Shown: positions 36,730-47,965, counted from the first letter of the stretch. The stretch: DNA of 64,000 bases from Agapetus fuscipes (GCA_951799405.1 OX637343.1:10518524-10582523), one strand, 5' to 3'. A program made the numbers and translations. The notes: generated from the letters alone by a model not told the origin.

Positions 36730-37380
36730 TTCTAGCCACTGAATTTAAATCCTGAAATATATTGTTATGAACTTTGAGTACCTACGTGCGTCTGTACATG
36801 AATACATCGTGTGTAGAACAATCTGGCTCTAGTATGTTGGTGGTAGTGTTACGAAATATGAATTCAAAGTACCTACGTGCATCTGTACGGCTACAATAAT
36901 GTGTGTAGAACAGTCCAGTATGATCAATGATGGTAGTAGTAAGGTACATAGAATGGCGGTCTGGTATGAGCGAGACATCGAATGATTTGGATTATGCAAG
37001 AAAGATACCTTTTGTGCCTATATATAGAGACTGCAATGGTGTGGAAAGCGATTAGTCGCTCCAAGCATTTTAACCACCAAGACCAATAAGCAGAGTTTAT
37101 CAACTGTTGTAAATTGTGAACCAAACCGTGTAAGATAAATTATGTTAAAATAAATAATTGCAGTTTTAATTCAAAGAAAGCCTCAGTAAAATAGTAACAA
37201 TATATATAGAAAATACAGATTTTTGTCTTCTGTTTTAACTTCTATCCCCCTTCTCACTCCCAAAGCTTGGATCTTTCCACGGTTCATTAGGCCATTTCAG
37301 CCTTCTACAACTAGCTGAAACAATACATACATAGTTCGATTCTCTTATATTCTGTACCCCAAGACATATAAAACTTCGTG
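36730..37380. other. Short repeated blocks, no gene
   Basis: TATGAACTTTGAGTACCTAC-GTGCGTCTGTAC at 36768 recurs at about 36855 (TATGAATTCAAAGTACCTAC), a period of about 87 bp. Confidence 0.5.
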
Positions 37381-37384
37381 CCAC

Positions 37385-37480
37385 GACAAATCAGGCAAGA
37401 TAGTTCGACCACAGACAACTCAGCCATGAACAAATCGGCCACATCCGACTTTTTGGTCTCAGACAACTCGGCTGCAGATG
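37385..37480. repeat. Family F short-unit run
   Basis: GTTCGACCACAGACAACTCA and AATCGGCCACATCCGAC type units. Confidence 0.45.
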
Positions 37481-37689
37481 ACTGATAGATGTTCGTTTAA
37501 AGTTTGAGATTTTATTTTGTTAGTACAATGCATCAGATGGAAGCGCAAATTTACACCATGTTGTATATTTTAATAATAGAAAACTTTAATGATCGAGATA
37601 GTAATAACACAGGTTCTTTTAGAGATTAAGTTTTTTGCCATGGAGCTGTCTGTTAACCATACTAAATGGAATGTGACTAAAAAGTCGTT

Positions 37690-37795
37690 TCGACGAACTG
37701 TCGTTTTTTTTTTTAAGAAATCCTGTGCGGGAGACTCCTTAGATTCTGGAGACTCTAGGGGTCTATGACACTTGCTGTAGTGCCGCAGAGGTGTA
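37690..37795 (-). mobile_element. 3' end fragment of the Jockey-like LINE family with A-tail
   Basis: On minus it reads CTCTGCGGCACTACAGCAAG ... AGGAGTCTCCCGCACAGGAT and then an A-run. It joins directly to a truncated SINE B at 37795. Confidence 0.6.
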
Positions 37796-38030
37796 CGAGC
37801 TTGGTCATCGCTACAAAGCACCAATCCTTAAGCAAGACCCAGTTGCTGTAAGGCTGGATGGACCTTTAGTGACCGGTCTTTGGTAACTTAAGCTTTATGA
37901 TTTTTTTCAACCCAGCGAAGAGCATATTTCGAAATATAAATGGTATATTCTTGTGCTCCGTCGGGATCCGAATCCACAACCTTCCATTTACGAGTCCGAA
38001 GTGTTGTCACTGGACTACGGACCGGTCCAA
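37795..38030 (-). mobile_element. SINE B, CTTTGTAGCGA subtype, truncated at its 3' end
   Basis: Head at 38030 (GACCGGTCCGTAGTCCAGTG). It carries the subtype mark GCTTTGTAGCGATGACC shared with the chimeric SINEs and stops at AAGCTCGTAC, where a LINE 3' end begins. Confidence 0.75.
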
Positions 38031-38034
38031 GAAG

Positions 38035-38175
38035 ACCGGTTTGACCGCATTGTCATCGATTGATGTGTCTGTGGACGAGTAATTTGTATTGTCTGTGGCC
38101 GATGTCATTGACCGAAAAGTCGTGTGGACGAAGCGTCTGTGGACGACTTCTTTTTGACCGATTTGTCGTGGATCA
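38035..38175 (+). repeat. Family F short-unit run
   Basis: GTCGTGTGGACGAAGCGTCT and GACCGATTTGTCGTGGATC after a SINE B head. Confidence 0.5.
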
Positions 38176-38587
38176 ATAAAACTTTACGTTTGAACTCTGC
38201 AGTATTGAGAATGGAAACTCAATCATTCGCTAGACGAAGTGTTTAAATTTCGACACATTTGTTGGTAAACTCTATAGTTGAGTTTAAACAAAGTGTTTTA
38301 TACTTGGTTTGCTTCAAATCTGTTTGGCAGAAGGCGTTGGTAATTTTACTGCATTCAGCTCTATGATTGGATATAAAACCTTCATAAAACGTAGACCCAT
38401 TCAACAGAGACCCTAAAACAGATTTCCAAACTGTGGGTGCCTCGTAGTGCGCCGAGAACGAAATCAATGTTTTTAAAATGTGCGTAGGAGATGAAAGAAG
38501 ATTGCATGGACATTTTGCATATAGAGTTACTGGCCACCTCTTGTGGAATAATCGTTAAATAATGAATATACATTCAGAATAAGACCG

Positions 38588-39075
38588 GTAATAATGACCG
38601 GTCCGTAGTTCAGTGGTAAAACTTCGGAATCTGAATGGAAGGTTCGAATTCCGGTGTAGCACAAAAAATATACCATTTATATTTTAAAATTTGCTCCTTG
38701 CTGAGTTGAAAAATTCATTAACCTTTACCAATGACTGGTCACCAAAGGTCCATCTAACCTTACAGCAATTGCGTCTTGCTTGAGAATTGGCGCTTTGTAG
38801 CGACGACGATCAAGCTCGTAAAAAGGTCAATAGAATGCTTGCATTCCATGCCGAGAGCAAGGGTTCGATATCAAGGTTTACTCAGCCTTCACAAGAAATG
38901 AGAACCAGCGTCCCCGGAAACTGGGAAACCCCCACTTCAACTGAAAGTGGTTGGTGTGAGGCCGGCCCCCTAACCGTAAAAATAAATAGGTCCCGAATCG
39001 CCACATGCGACTCCTTAAGGGATAACGCAGGCAAGAAGTTACATTATATGTGTAGCTTAGTTGCGTTTTAAGAGA
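38588..39075 (+). mobile_element. Chimeric SINE: B 5' part fused to A
   Basis: 38588-38819 is SINE B through CAAGCTCGTAAAAAGGTC. It passes directly into SINE A (AATGCTTGCATTCC), which has a deletion joining GGGTTCGATA to TCAAGGTTTACTCAG, and runs to TGTAGCTTAGTTGCG. Both junctions are the same as in the copy at 60958-61377. Confidence 0.8.
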
Positions 39076-39104
39076 CCTGTTGTAACTTTTTTTTTTGCGT
39101 TTTT

Positions 39105-39210
39105 AAGCAGCTTTAGAATCGTTGCGTCTACGGCCTACGCGACAGAGAGCTTTTACTGTGGAAGCTACGACGCTACTATGCTACGACGCTGCGCCGATGC
39201 GTAGACACTC
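39105..39210. repeat. Short GC-rich CTACGACGCT structure
   Basis: GAAGCTACGACGCTACTATG and CTACGACGCTGCGCCGATGC, with TGCGTCTACG / CGTAGACAC partly complementary. Resembles decayed hAT-type DNA. Confidence 0.4.
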
Positions 39211-39302
39211 CACTCGGCATTGTTAATATAACTTGATAGATTTCTGTGCCCTAAATTTAGGAAATAAGCTGCCATTTATTATTTTTATCGACATATGAGT
39301 TA

Positions 39303-39332
39303 TTATCGACCGCTCGTAGTCTAGTGGTTAAA
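39303..39332 (+). mobile_element. SINE B head remnant
   Basis: CGACCGCTCGTAGTCTAGTG followed by GTTAAAG; the rest is missing. Confidence 0.4.
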
Positions 39333-39369
39333 GTTTACACATATCTACCAAAACGGCAATTAGATCTAC

Positions 39370-39728
39370 AAATAATCTGCTATTCTAATCAAATCTATAT
39401 TGCAAAGATAATATGTAACATTGATTGGAGATTAAATTTAAAAAAATTATAAAGAGTGAAAATAAAACAGAGTTTTAATAACTAAAGGTTGTAGATTCAT
39501 ATTATATGCATTTTCACAAGCAGGAACGTACAAATTCGCGCTTGCACATGACGCATTGGTTGCACATTGACGCATTAGTTGCACCTACAACATGAAAATC
39601 CAAATCTCCAATCAACATCAACCCTGCAACTCTTGCCGTCCTTCCCTGAAACAGCGGTGACATTTGCAAAGTGAACCATTCTCTACAACATGGGGGGTCA
39701 ACCGCATACCAACCTATAAGTTATTAAA
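39370..39728 (-). mobile_element. Family G copy with a roughly 60-bp insertion
   Basis: CTAATCAAATCTATATTGCA tail at the left. Foreign AT-rich sequence interrupts at about 39432-39488, and TGCACATGACGCATTGGT is locally duplicated. Confidence 0.7.
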
Positions 39729-39747
39729 ACTGCAAATACAAATATCA

Positions 39748-40003
39748 TCCCATTGTGCTTGTTTGTCCTATGTCCATCAAAGGTAATTTCACATGAGCAA
39801 TGTATGTACTCGTATGTGTACTGAACCAATGTTTCTTATGAAAACTGGAAATTGATTATCAAAATATTTAAATCAAATTTCCCATTATCGTGTTTTACGT
39901 TTTTTTCTCACCTTAGATTGTGTAGAATGTGATTCTTAAGGCAAGTTTATTGAAAGGTCATCTTTGAATCAAATGTAAGATAAGACAAACAAGCACTGGA
40001 GGA
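39748..40003. mobile_element. Family H MITE
   Basis: Ends GTGCTTGTTTGTCCTATGTC and, as complement, AGTGCTTGTTTGTCTTATCT; same interior as at 30.7 kb in reverse orientation. Confidence 0.75.
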
Positions 40004-40084
40004 CGATATATTAACACGTGAGATTCATATTAAATGTATACCCGCCAGCAGATAGTTTGTGCTTACAGATATAGGTATACATTT

Positions 40085-40378
40085 TAGCCGGTTCGTGGTC
40101 AGGTGGTTTCACTAGATCACTTCGGACTCATGATTAGAAGGTAGCGGGTTCGAATGCTGGTGGAGCACGGGAAAATATTTAGTTTTTTAAATTTGTTCTT
40201 CGCTAGGTTGAAAAATTAATCTGTCTTTACCAAAGACCGGTCACTACAGGTCCATCCAGTTTTAATTAAACCAAGTGGGGATTGCTTGAGAATTGGCGCT
40301 TTCTACAGCGACGACCAAGCACGCCGAGGGCTCTTGAGGTTTGAGTCACACAATAACAGCGCTCACCAAATAAAATAT
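40085..40378 (+). mobile_element. SINE B, full length
   Basis: Head CCGGTTCGTGGTCAGGTGGT, box B GGTTCGAATGC, end AACAGCGCTCACCAAATAAA. A GC-rich islet follows 40 bp later. Confidence 0.8.
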
Positions 40379-40414
40379 ATATGCAGAATTAAAAAAAAAA
40401 CAAATGGAAATTCA

Positions 40415-40605
40415 GGACCCCGCCGTATTTTCGCGCGCCGAGTGTGGCAACACATTAAATTCCGGCAATCTTTTCGCGTCTGCGTTCGCGGATTCCGTCA
40501 GAGCAAATATATACGAGGTGCGGAAAATGGAAAGCGCCGGCGGAATTCCTTTCCGCTTTCCGTCGGGCCCGTGAACGGAAAACTGGAAAGTCACAAAATG
40601 TGATT
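40415..40605. other. GC-rich islet, unexplained
   Basis: About 190 bp with CCCCGCCGTATTTTCGCGCG, TTTTCGCGTCTGCGTTCGCG and CTTTCCGTCGGGCCCGTGAA. Rich in CpG; no recognised coding sequence. Confidence 0.5.
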
Positions 40606-40794
40606 GATATATTATATTCTCACAAGATTCCATCATTTTTGCTAAATTTAAATGGACTCGGCACATTTCAAATATACTGAAATATAATTAAAATATACTT
40701 ACGTCAACTATGGTAAATAAATAATGCACTTCTGAATCACAATTTCTTTTTACGGCATTGTACGCCGGTGACCGTAATCTATAATCTATGTATA

Positions 40795-41037
40795 TTGCTA
40801 CAATATAGTACGTTAAAGATTAATATTACAAGCATTATCACAAGCAGACACGTATAAGTTCGCGCTTACACATGCCGCATCTAAACTTATAACATAAAAC
40901 CCAATCTCAAATGAACGTGAGTCCCGCAACTCTTGCCGACCTTCCTTGAAACAGAGATGATAGTAGAAAAGTGAACTATTTTTTTTACAAGATGGGTGTC
41001 AGCCTCATATCAAACTATAAGTTAAGAAACAATTTGA
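40795..41037 (-). mobile_element. Family G copy
   Basis: AAGCATTATCACAAGCAGAC to AACTATAAGTTAAGAAAC; no pentamer tail. Confidence 0.75.
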
Positions 41038-41077
41038 ATTATGAATTTGAATCAAAATTGAATGTATTAATTGCTTG

Positions 41078-41340
41078 TATTCCTTGACTGATAGGTTGGT
41101 ATGCGGCTGACCACCCATACTGTAAAAAATGGTTCACTTTGCCAATGTCACCCCTGCTTCAGGGAAGGTCGGCAAGAGTTGCAGGGCTTATGTTCATTTG
41201 AGATTGGGTTTTTTATATTGTAGGTCCACATGCGGCATGTGTAAGCGAAATTATGTGTGTCTGCTTGTGGGAATGCATTTAATATGAATCTCAAATGATA
41301 CATATCTTTGCAGCTTAGATTTAGATTTAGATTTTAGAAT
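41078..41340 (+). mobile_element. Family G copy, full length
   Basis: ATTCCTTGACTGATAGGTTG to TTGCAGCTTAGATTTAGATT, a hexamer (TTTAGA) tail variant. It pairs with the opposite-strand copy 40 bp to its left. Confidence 0.85.
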
Positions 41341-41457
41341 CAAGATTGATTTTTTTATTCGGCATCGAACCTAAGTCTTCAAGCAGTCGCTGTCACCATT
41401 CAGCTGAAAACCTAAAAAAAAAAACGCAACTTAAAATAAATAAAAATAAATAAATTA

Positions 41458-41745
41458 GGCTGATTTATTTGGTGAGCGCTGTTTTTGTGTGTATCACACC
41501 TGAAGAGCCCTCTGCGAGCTTGGTCGTCGCTGTAGAAAGCGCCAATTCTCAAGCAAGACCCGGTTGTTGTAAGGCTGGATGGACCTTTTGATGACCGGTC
41601 TTTGGTTTATGGTTTATGAATTTTTCAACCCAGCGAAGAGCAAATTTGAAAAGATAAATGTTATATTTTTTGTGCTCCGCCAGGATTCGAACCCACGACC
41701 TTCCAGTTACGAGTCCGAAGTGTTACCACCTGGACTACGGACCGG
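41458..41745 (-). mobile_element. SINE B, full length
   Basis: Runs from ACCGGTCCGTAGTCCAGGTG at 41745 to AACAGCGCTCACCAAATAAA at about 41470. Box B GGTTCGAATCC is intact. Confidence 0.85.
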
Positions 41746-41888
41746 TAACCTAGCTATACATATAGTGTAATCTCTTGCCTGCGTTATCCCCGAAGGAGTC
41801 ACATGTGGTGATTTGGGACGTTTTTATTTTTACGGGTAAGGGGGGCGCAGTCACACTAACCACTTTCTATTGAAGTGGGGTTTTTCAT
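41745..41888 (-). mobile_element. SINE A, 3' half
   Basis: Joined to the head of SINE B at 41745. It carries the variant GATTTGGGACG and TTACGGGTAAGG also seen in the chimeric A part at 61.0 kb. Confidence 0.6.
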
Positions 41889-41929
41889 TTATATTTTATT
41901 TTTGTGTGAGTTTTTAGATAAAGTAAAAA

Positions 41930-42182
41930 AGGGTGACAGGTTAAAACAGCACAATGATAAAACGACACAATATGACCAAACATTAAATACCACCGCGCCG
42001 TTTATGGTATGTGATGTGTTATCATGAGATATTTTGCTTTGTGATTTTTTGGCATTGTGATGTACTTTCCTGTGATGTTTTGTCACAGTGATGTTTTGTC
42101 ATGTGTTATTTGTCATGTGTCGTCCTGTCATGTGTCGTTATGTCATGTGTCGTTTTGTCGCTTTGTTGTTCTATCATGGAAC
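41930..42182. repeat. Degenerate TGTCATGTGTCGTTT tandem run
   Basis: Units such as GTCATGTGTCGTTATGTCAT recur every 12-18 bp across 42050-42170. The left part (AAAACGACACAATATGACC) is partly complementary. Confidence 0.6.
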
Positions 42183-42184
42183 CA

Positions 42185-43317
42185 GTAAAAACACCCACAA
42201 TAACTTCAAAGGAACCAAATTTTAGATGCTGTTAACTTCAATATGAAAATAGTACATTTCCTTTTTTTCAATTTGCACAAGTGTTTATTTTGAAAGCCTT
42301 CTGAACGATTTTCATGCTATGAGAAAACTCAGTTTTCCAAGAAAATATTGTCAAAAGAATGTTTGTGAATTTTTATGTATCTGTGTACAAAAATAATGTT
42401 AATATTAATAATGATAATAATGTTATGTTGTACGCGGGTTCTTTTTAATTTTAAATTTAAACTGATGTGATTTATTTTAGACACTTCATTTCACATTCGG
42501 TTCGGACACAGAGTCACTTTACACTTGCACATGACAGTAGTAGAATGATCTCTGAAGCTTCAGAGCATTTCAATCTCTATTTTATATTTAAAAAAAGATC
42601 ATTCTCGAAACATGGAGAATCATTACATATTTGATTTTTTATTGTTGTTTATGCCCAATCAAATAATTGCGTTTTCGAAGCATGGTTTTGGTGTAACCAA
42701 CAAGATTTTGACCTTTTTTGTCCTAAAGGCGCTTGTGACATAAAAAAGTCGTACAACCACATTAATAGGAATGCTAATAGATTCCCTTTTTTTTTTTTTT
42801 AGAGATCTTTTGATTTTAACGATATGATAACAAATAAAAAAGTTTTCCATTTTTCTGCCATCTCAAACTTTAAACTGCAGTCCTGAACAATATAGTTTAT
42901 GTCGCTTATGCCCTACTTTCTTTTAACCGTCGATATGAAGAATTGAAAGAGGTATTCAAGAATAAAACAAATAGAGGCATCTGTGCAGAGTCTCTGAACA
43001 CCCATATTTACAGTAATTTTAATTTATGCTCAAGGAAAAAGAATAGGAAAAATAAACTATCAAATAAAGTATGCAGGCATAATCTGCTGTTTGCCGATTT
43101 TCATTTTAGCTTCTGTTAACCAAATGAGATGTTATTTCTGCGAGAATGATTTGTAGCTCCTGTTCATATTTTTGACAGCAATATGAAGGCTGGTTTTCCT
43201 CTTTTTGGAGGGAAAATATTTAATTTGTTTTCGCAACAGAATGGATGAAAGTTTGACTGACATGACGGTTAAATTAAATTTGGGTAGAATATAGTAATAA
43301 TATGATGAATTATTCCG
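42185..43317. other. AT-rich, nothing recognised
   Basis: Contains a 16-bp perfect palindrome CTCTGAAGCTTCAGAG at 42550-42565; otherwise featureless. Confidence 0.45.
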
Positions 43318-43562
43318 TGAATTATAGGTTGGTATGAGGCTGACCACCCATACTGTAAAAATAGTTCACTTTGCCAATGTCACCCCTGTGTCAAGGAAGG
43401 TTGGCAAAAGTTGTAGGGCTTATGTTCATTTGAGGTTTGGATTTTATTTGTAAGTAGGTACACATACAGCATTTGTAAACGCGAACTACACGTGTTTGTT
43501 TGTAAGCATGCATTTGAGAGCTTATGTTAATATATCTCTGCAACTAAGATTATAGATTATTT
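43318..43562 (+). mobile_element. Family G copy
   Basis: GAATTATAGGTTGGTATGAG to CTGCAACTAAGATTATAGAT; its right end runs into a SINE B tail. Confidence 0.8.
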
Positions 43563-43825
43563 GGTGAGCGCTGTTTTTGTGTAAAACACACCCACTGCAA
43601 GCTTGGTCGTCGCAATAGAAAGTGCCAATTCTCAAGTAAGACCCAGTTGCTGTAAGGCTAGATGGACCTTTGGTGAGCGGTTTTTTTAAAGGCACATGAA
43701 TTTTTCAACCCAACGAAGATCAAATTTTCAAAATTAAGTAATACTATTTTGTGCTCCGCCGGGAAGAAAACTCGGGTGCTTTGGTTAACAAGTCTGTAGC
43801 GTTAACCACTATACTACAGACCGGT
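43555..43825 (-). mobile_element. SINE B, diverged
   Basis: Head ACCGGTCTGTAGTATAGTGG. Box B is destroyed (CGAGTTTTCTTCCC). It ends at the G copy whose tail lies at 43560. Confidence 0.75.
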
Positions 43826-43964
43826 AAAATTGTATTTTTTTATTATACTATTTACTTAAATAACGGTGTGTTTAAGATAATTGCCTTATTATTCTTGTTT
43901 TCCGAGGGAAATAAAATATATCCATCTATTAAATAATCCATAATCTTAGTTATAAACATAAATC

Positions 43965-44142
43965 AATATTTAAGTTTCAGATTTAATGCTTGCCCACAAT
44001 CAAGCGCGTGTAAGTTCGCGTGTACAAATGCTGCATATGTACTTACAAATAAAAATCTAAAACTCAAAAGAACATAAACCCTGCCGACCTTCCCTAAAAC
44101 AAAGGTGACATTGTCAAAGTGAATCATTTTTTAGAGTCATGT
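43965..44142 (-). mobile_element. Family G copy, 5' end missing
   Basis: AATGCTTGCCCACAATCAAG to GTCAAAGTGAATCATTTTTT. Confidence 0.7.
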
Positions 44143-44162
44143 TAATATTATTCATATTCTAG

Positions 44163-44432
44163 TGTACAACGCTACGGACTTCTATACTTAGAAGACTGTG
44201 GGTTCCATACCTGGGAGAGCACAATTAATATTGTTTAATTATCAAAAATGCTCTTGGCTGGGATGAAAAAATGATGTCCCTAAAGGGATAAAGACCGGTT
44301 AAGCCGTGTTAAAACAAAGACCGGTCCCCCAAGGTCAATCCGTATGTATTTGTAATTGGCACATTGACGTCCAAGCTCTTGAGGTGGGATTCACAAAAAA
44401 CAGCGCTCACCAAATAAATAATCCTAGTATTT
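44163..44432 (+). mobile_element. SINE B, diverged, just upstream of the secreted-protein gene
   Basis: Runs from CGCTACGGACTTCTATAC and GTGGGTTCCATACC to AACAGCGCTCACCAAATAAA, and ends about 170 bp before the 5' leader exon. Confidence 0.75.
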
Positions 44433-44629
44433 ATTAATTAGCTTTCTTTCATTGGATTTTATGCATTATTTTATAATTAATTGACGAGGCATTTACTTTG
44501 TAACCCTTCATTTTTTATTAATTAAAAAATGAAAAAAAAAAACAATGTATTTGCATAAATGGATAATACTTAATGAGTGCTTGTATAACTTGTTTCAGGA
44601 ATTCAAAAGCGTCTCTATACGTCTTCGCC

Positions 44630-44683
44630 ATGGAGAGAGGGACCCTGATGACATGGTTCGTGATGACACTGATGACGCCGTGA
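44630..44683 (+). promoter_or_regulatory. Upstream ORF in the 5' leader of the secreted-protein gene
   Basis: ATG at 44630 in strong context (cgccATGG) opens a 17-codon reading frame (MERGTLMTWFVMTLMTP) that stops at 44681-44683, 34 bp before the main ATG. The main ATG has a weaker context (cagATGg). If the exon starting at 44599 is transcribed as inferred, scanning ribosomes meet this uORF first, so it may damp translation. Role inferred only. Confidence 0.45.
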
Positions 44684-44717
44684 TGACATCGTTTCGTCAG
44701 GACGACGGCTCCTTCAG

Positions 44718-46713
44718 ATGGCAGCCCTGACCTTCAGGATCCTGTCCATAGCAGTGGGCGTGGTCTGCCTCATGGCTGGCTGCTGCCCCGCCCACTCCAA
44801 GCCTGACAACACACAAGACAATGGCCATGACCAAAAAATGGACACCGACAATAGAAACCCTCATAAATTTGAGTTAAATCTGGATGATCACAATCAAGAT
44901 GGCAATGATGACAACCACAAAATGGATGCTCAAAATGGAAAGCTCAATGGTCACAACCAAAAAATGGACGCAGATAACATAAGCCCACACAGATATGAGT
45001 TGAATGTGGATGATAAGAATTGGAAAGGCGATGATGACAACCAAAGAATGGAAGCCCAAAATGGAAAGCTCAGTGGTCACAACCAAAAAATGGACACCGG
45101 CAACAGAAATCAACAAAGGTATAAGTTAAAAGTAGCTGATACCGATAAAGAACGCAATGGCGATAACCAAAGAATGGATGTCCAAAATAGAAGGCTCAAT
45201 GGTCATAACCAAAAAATGGACTTAGACAACAGAGAGCTCCATGGTTATGTTCTAAAAGTGGATAGTAACAATCGAGATGGCAATGGTCGTGACAAAAAAC
45301 TGGGCATTGATACCATAGATCAAGCCAGTTACGATAAAGGGAAAGGTTTTAATCGACCAGAAAATGTCAGTAACCAAAACATGGAAGTCCAAAATAGAAA
45401 ATTAGATGATTTTAATCAAGAAATAAGAAGTGACAGTCAACAAATAGCTAGTGACCACAAAAACTTAAAAATTGACTCTCATTATATAGATGAAAGGATA
45501 AGTCGACAAATTGATGGCAATAACACAAATATGAACGTCCGAAATACAACGATGAATGGTTACAGGTTAGACAGTAGCAATAAAAAAATACGTGGCAGTC
45601 ACAAAGATGTACATAATAAAAGCCATGAAAATATTGGTGACGACCTAAAAGTGTTAAGCAAGAACCAAAAAAGAGGTGGTGCTCATCATGAAATACGGAT
45701 TGATGGTCAGAAATCAAAGAATCAAAGTCGAGACATTGAAATTAATAAACTAAACAATAAAAGTCATGACAGGGAGAAAAATAACAGCAAGGAAATAGAG
45801 ATTTTCAATCAACCTATTGGTATGAAAGCATTTGGTCACCATCAAGAGAAAGATGAAATTATTTTTCGTGATCTGAAAAACGATTCAGTTGCAGGGATAG
45901 ATAAAATTAAGGAAAAATCGAGACTGATGAAAAATCCTCAAACATCTAAGGAGAGAAATAGTTTCAATGACAACGGAAATATAGCAGAAAGCCAAGATTT
46001 AAGAAACAGTAAACCCAAGCTAAAAAATGCCAGAAATTTTACAGTTGAAGAATTAGATGTGAATTTAGGCCAAACAAACCATAAAAGTATTCAAGGCTCA
46101 AGCAAAAAACACAACAGTGAAAAAATAAAGCTAAGCAAGGAAGTGATCGATAGGATTGTGTCTGAAAGTGTAGACTATTTTCAAGATGAAGCAGTTATAA
46201 GTGTGAAGAGACCAACTGTGAGAGCGAATAGGATTGTGGTATTTCTAAAGGAGCAGTGTCTTCAGAACTACCACCAGGGGATGAGCAAGGAAGAACTGAG
46301 TGACAGTGAGGCGAGCAACAAGGAGGCGCAAGAGAAGCTGCAGTTGTATATGGAATTCATGAACAAGACCATTCCAGAAGATATGGAGATTGTATTCCTG
46401 CCGAAAAGTGGTAAGTGTTTTATTTCACATGTATTTTGAAGGGTTTGGTATAATTATAGTACCTAATTGACCAATTTTATACAGCGCCACACTGAAGTAG
46501 CAATAGCCACACAAACTCGTTGAGGTTTTTTTTAATAAACGTGTCCAAGCAACTTGCTGAAACTGCCAACAATGACTTCTGTTTTCAACTCTAGAGGAAG
46601 ACTATTCTAGAAAGATGGACCAACTGAACAAAATGAACGAAAAAAACAAGCAGAACATGTTTTGGATCGAATTCCACAAGATTGCTTGTTCCATTGTGAA
46701 TGGAACAATGTGA
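44718..46713 (+). CDS. Predicted secreted N/D-rich heptad-repeat protein, two coding exons, family not recognised
   Basis: Coding exons are 44718-46410 and 46595-46713: donor AAAAGTG|GTAAGT, acceptor CAACTCTAG|AG, phase kept, 603 aa. Residues 1 to about 26 (MAALTFRILSIAVGVVCLMA...) form a signal peptide, with likely cleavage near PAHS|K. About residues 35-205 hold four units of exactly 126 bp (42 aa) that start at 44823, 44949, 45075 and 45201. Within them the chain follows a seven-residue pattern, a Met/Leu/Val followed four residues later by Asn, as in MDAQNGK-LNGHNQK. The pattern degrades through the middle of the protein. About eleven N-x-S/T sequons follow. Residues from about 475 (KLSKEVIDRIVSESVDYFQD) to the end are less repetitive and hold the only two cysteines of the mature chain (EQCLQ, IACSI). 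No transmembrane segment is seen after the signal. The acceptor at 44597-44598 implies upstream noncoding exon(s), not located. An extracellular or salivary-type role would fit but is not shown. Confidence 0.82.
44823..45326 (+). repeat. Four in-frame 126-bp coding repeats
   Basis: The motif GGYCAYRACCAAAAAATGGAC recurs at 44823, 44949, 45075 and 45201, exactly 126 bp apart each time. Later units are more diverged and the fourth fades out. Confidence 0.9.
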
Positions 46714-46749
46714 TAAATTTGATGAAGGATGGTAATTAGAAAACTTATC

Positions 46750-47045
46750 GGTGTTCTACAATTCTTTATTAACCAGTGTTTTGCTCATCATTCTGTCAAT
46801 CATATAGGTACGTAGACTGTTTTGGAGGAAACTCTTGTATCTCACTTCCCACTGCATTTTATACTCCTTGGTCCTCTTCAGGTATACGAGATACGAGACG
46901 CAGTTCACGTTCACAGCACACTTGTTGCAAATCCTCCCTGTGGGGGACGAATTTGTCCCTTCGACCATCCTCTCTATTATATTATGCAGAAGACTCTCGT
47001 AGCGCATCTCGAACACCGGTCTTATGTCTTTGAGATGATTTTCAT
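46750..47045 (-). pseudogene. Degraded LINE ORF2 C-terminal fragment
   Basis: Minus translation shows RYESLLHNIIERMVEGTNSS and a decayed SYLVYLKRTKEYKMQWEV, recognisable against the LL-IMEG-VEG ... AQDREKWR pattern. It lies just past the secreted-protein gene and is unrelated to it. Confidence 0.5.
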
Positions 47046-47084
47046 CACATTTAGACCTTTACTTGTCGATCAATAGATGGCAAC

Positions 47085-47362
47085 TAAGCTACATCAATAG
47101 TGTAACTTCTTGCCGCGATACCCCTTAAGAGATCGCATGTGACGAGTGAACCTATACATTTTTACAGGTAAGGGGGCCGACCTTACGCCAACCACTTTGA
47201 AGTGGCCCAGCACCCGAGGGGGCTGGTACTGATTTCTTGTGAAGGCTGAGTAAACCCTGCTGGTATTTTATTTTGGGTTTGAAATAAACACCAAAACGGG
47301 ATTCGAACCCGAGCTCTCGGCATGGAATGCAAGTACTATAGCAACTAAGCTATCGACCAGAA
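47085..47362 (-). mobile_element. SINE A, shortened body
   Basis: Head at 47362-47300. The segment between the CCAAAACGGG and box B regions has lost about 20 bp. It lies downstream of the secreted-protein gene. Confidence 0.75.
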
Positions 47363-47739
47363 TCACGGTGTGCGTCTGTTTCTTCCCATATCAACAAACG
47401 TCCCATGAACACACGATAGTAAGTAAGTAAACAACGAAATAATTAGACATTAGATATTAACTTTATACGTCAAAAAGAGAAATAAACATGACGGATGCCT
47501 GGAAATTGATTAAAGCAAGACCTCGTTTTTATGAAGATGACGCTCCACGGTGCACTCTTTTTTTGACACACAAAACGGCTCAGATGCTCCATCTATGTAT
47601 ATCTTTTAGGTTGACTGATGCCTGGTCCAATACAATGGCCTCTTAACCAGAATCTCTAGGATACTTAATTTCTGTGAGTTGGAAAAGAAAGAACATTTGT
47701 ATTAATTAAAAAAAACGCAGTTTCAATTCACTATTATTT

Positions 47740-47965
47740 ATTATTTTCGAACGTTTTCGCCTTAAAAGAACATTTGTATGTTTACAGATTTTTAAACATA
47801 TATTTTTTTTTTGTTTACTATTTTTTTGAAGGAATTCAAAGAAAACACTGTTTATTTTCACTCAAATATATTTAAAAAGATTAAAATCTTTAAATAAATT
47901 ACAAACGCGTTTTCGACCTAGTAGGTCATCATCAGGTATGTATATTTTTTTGTAAATGATAAAAA
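47740..47965 (+). repeat. Repeat with ACGTTTTCG / GTTTTCGACCTAGTAGGTCATCATCAGG
   Basis: It shares AAACACTGTTTATTTTCACT and the CGTTTTCGACC...CATCATCAGG segment with the interior of the element at 28.8-29.1 kb. Confidence 0.5.

Noticed and set aside
42550..42565. CTCTGAAGCTTCAGAG palindrome as a heat-shock element
   Set aside because: Only two GAA/TTC units fit and it is about 2 kb from the nearest gene; chance is likely in this length.
44874..45717. Minus-strand ORFs opposite the secreted-protein exon
   Set aside because: Shadows of the coding repeats, without start context or motifs.
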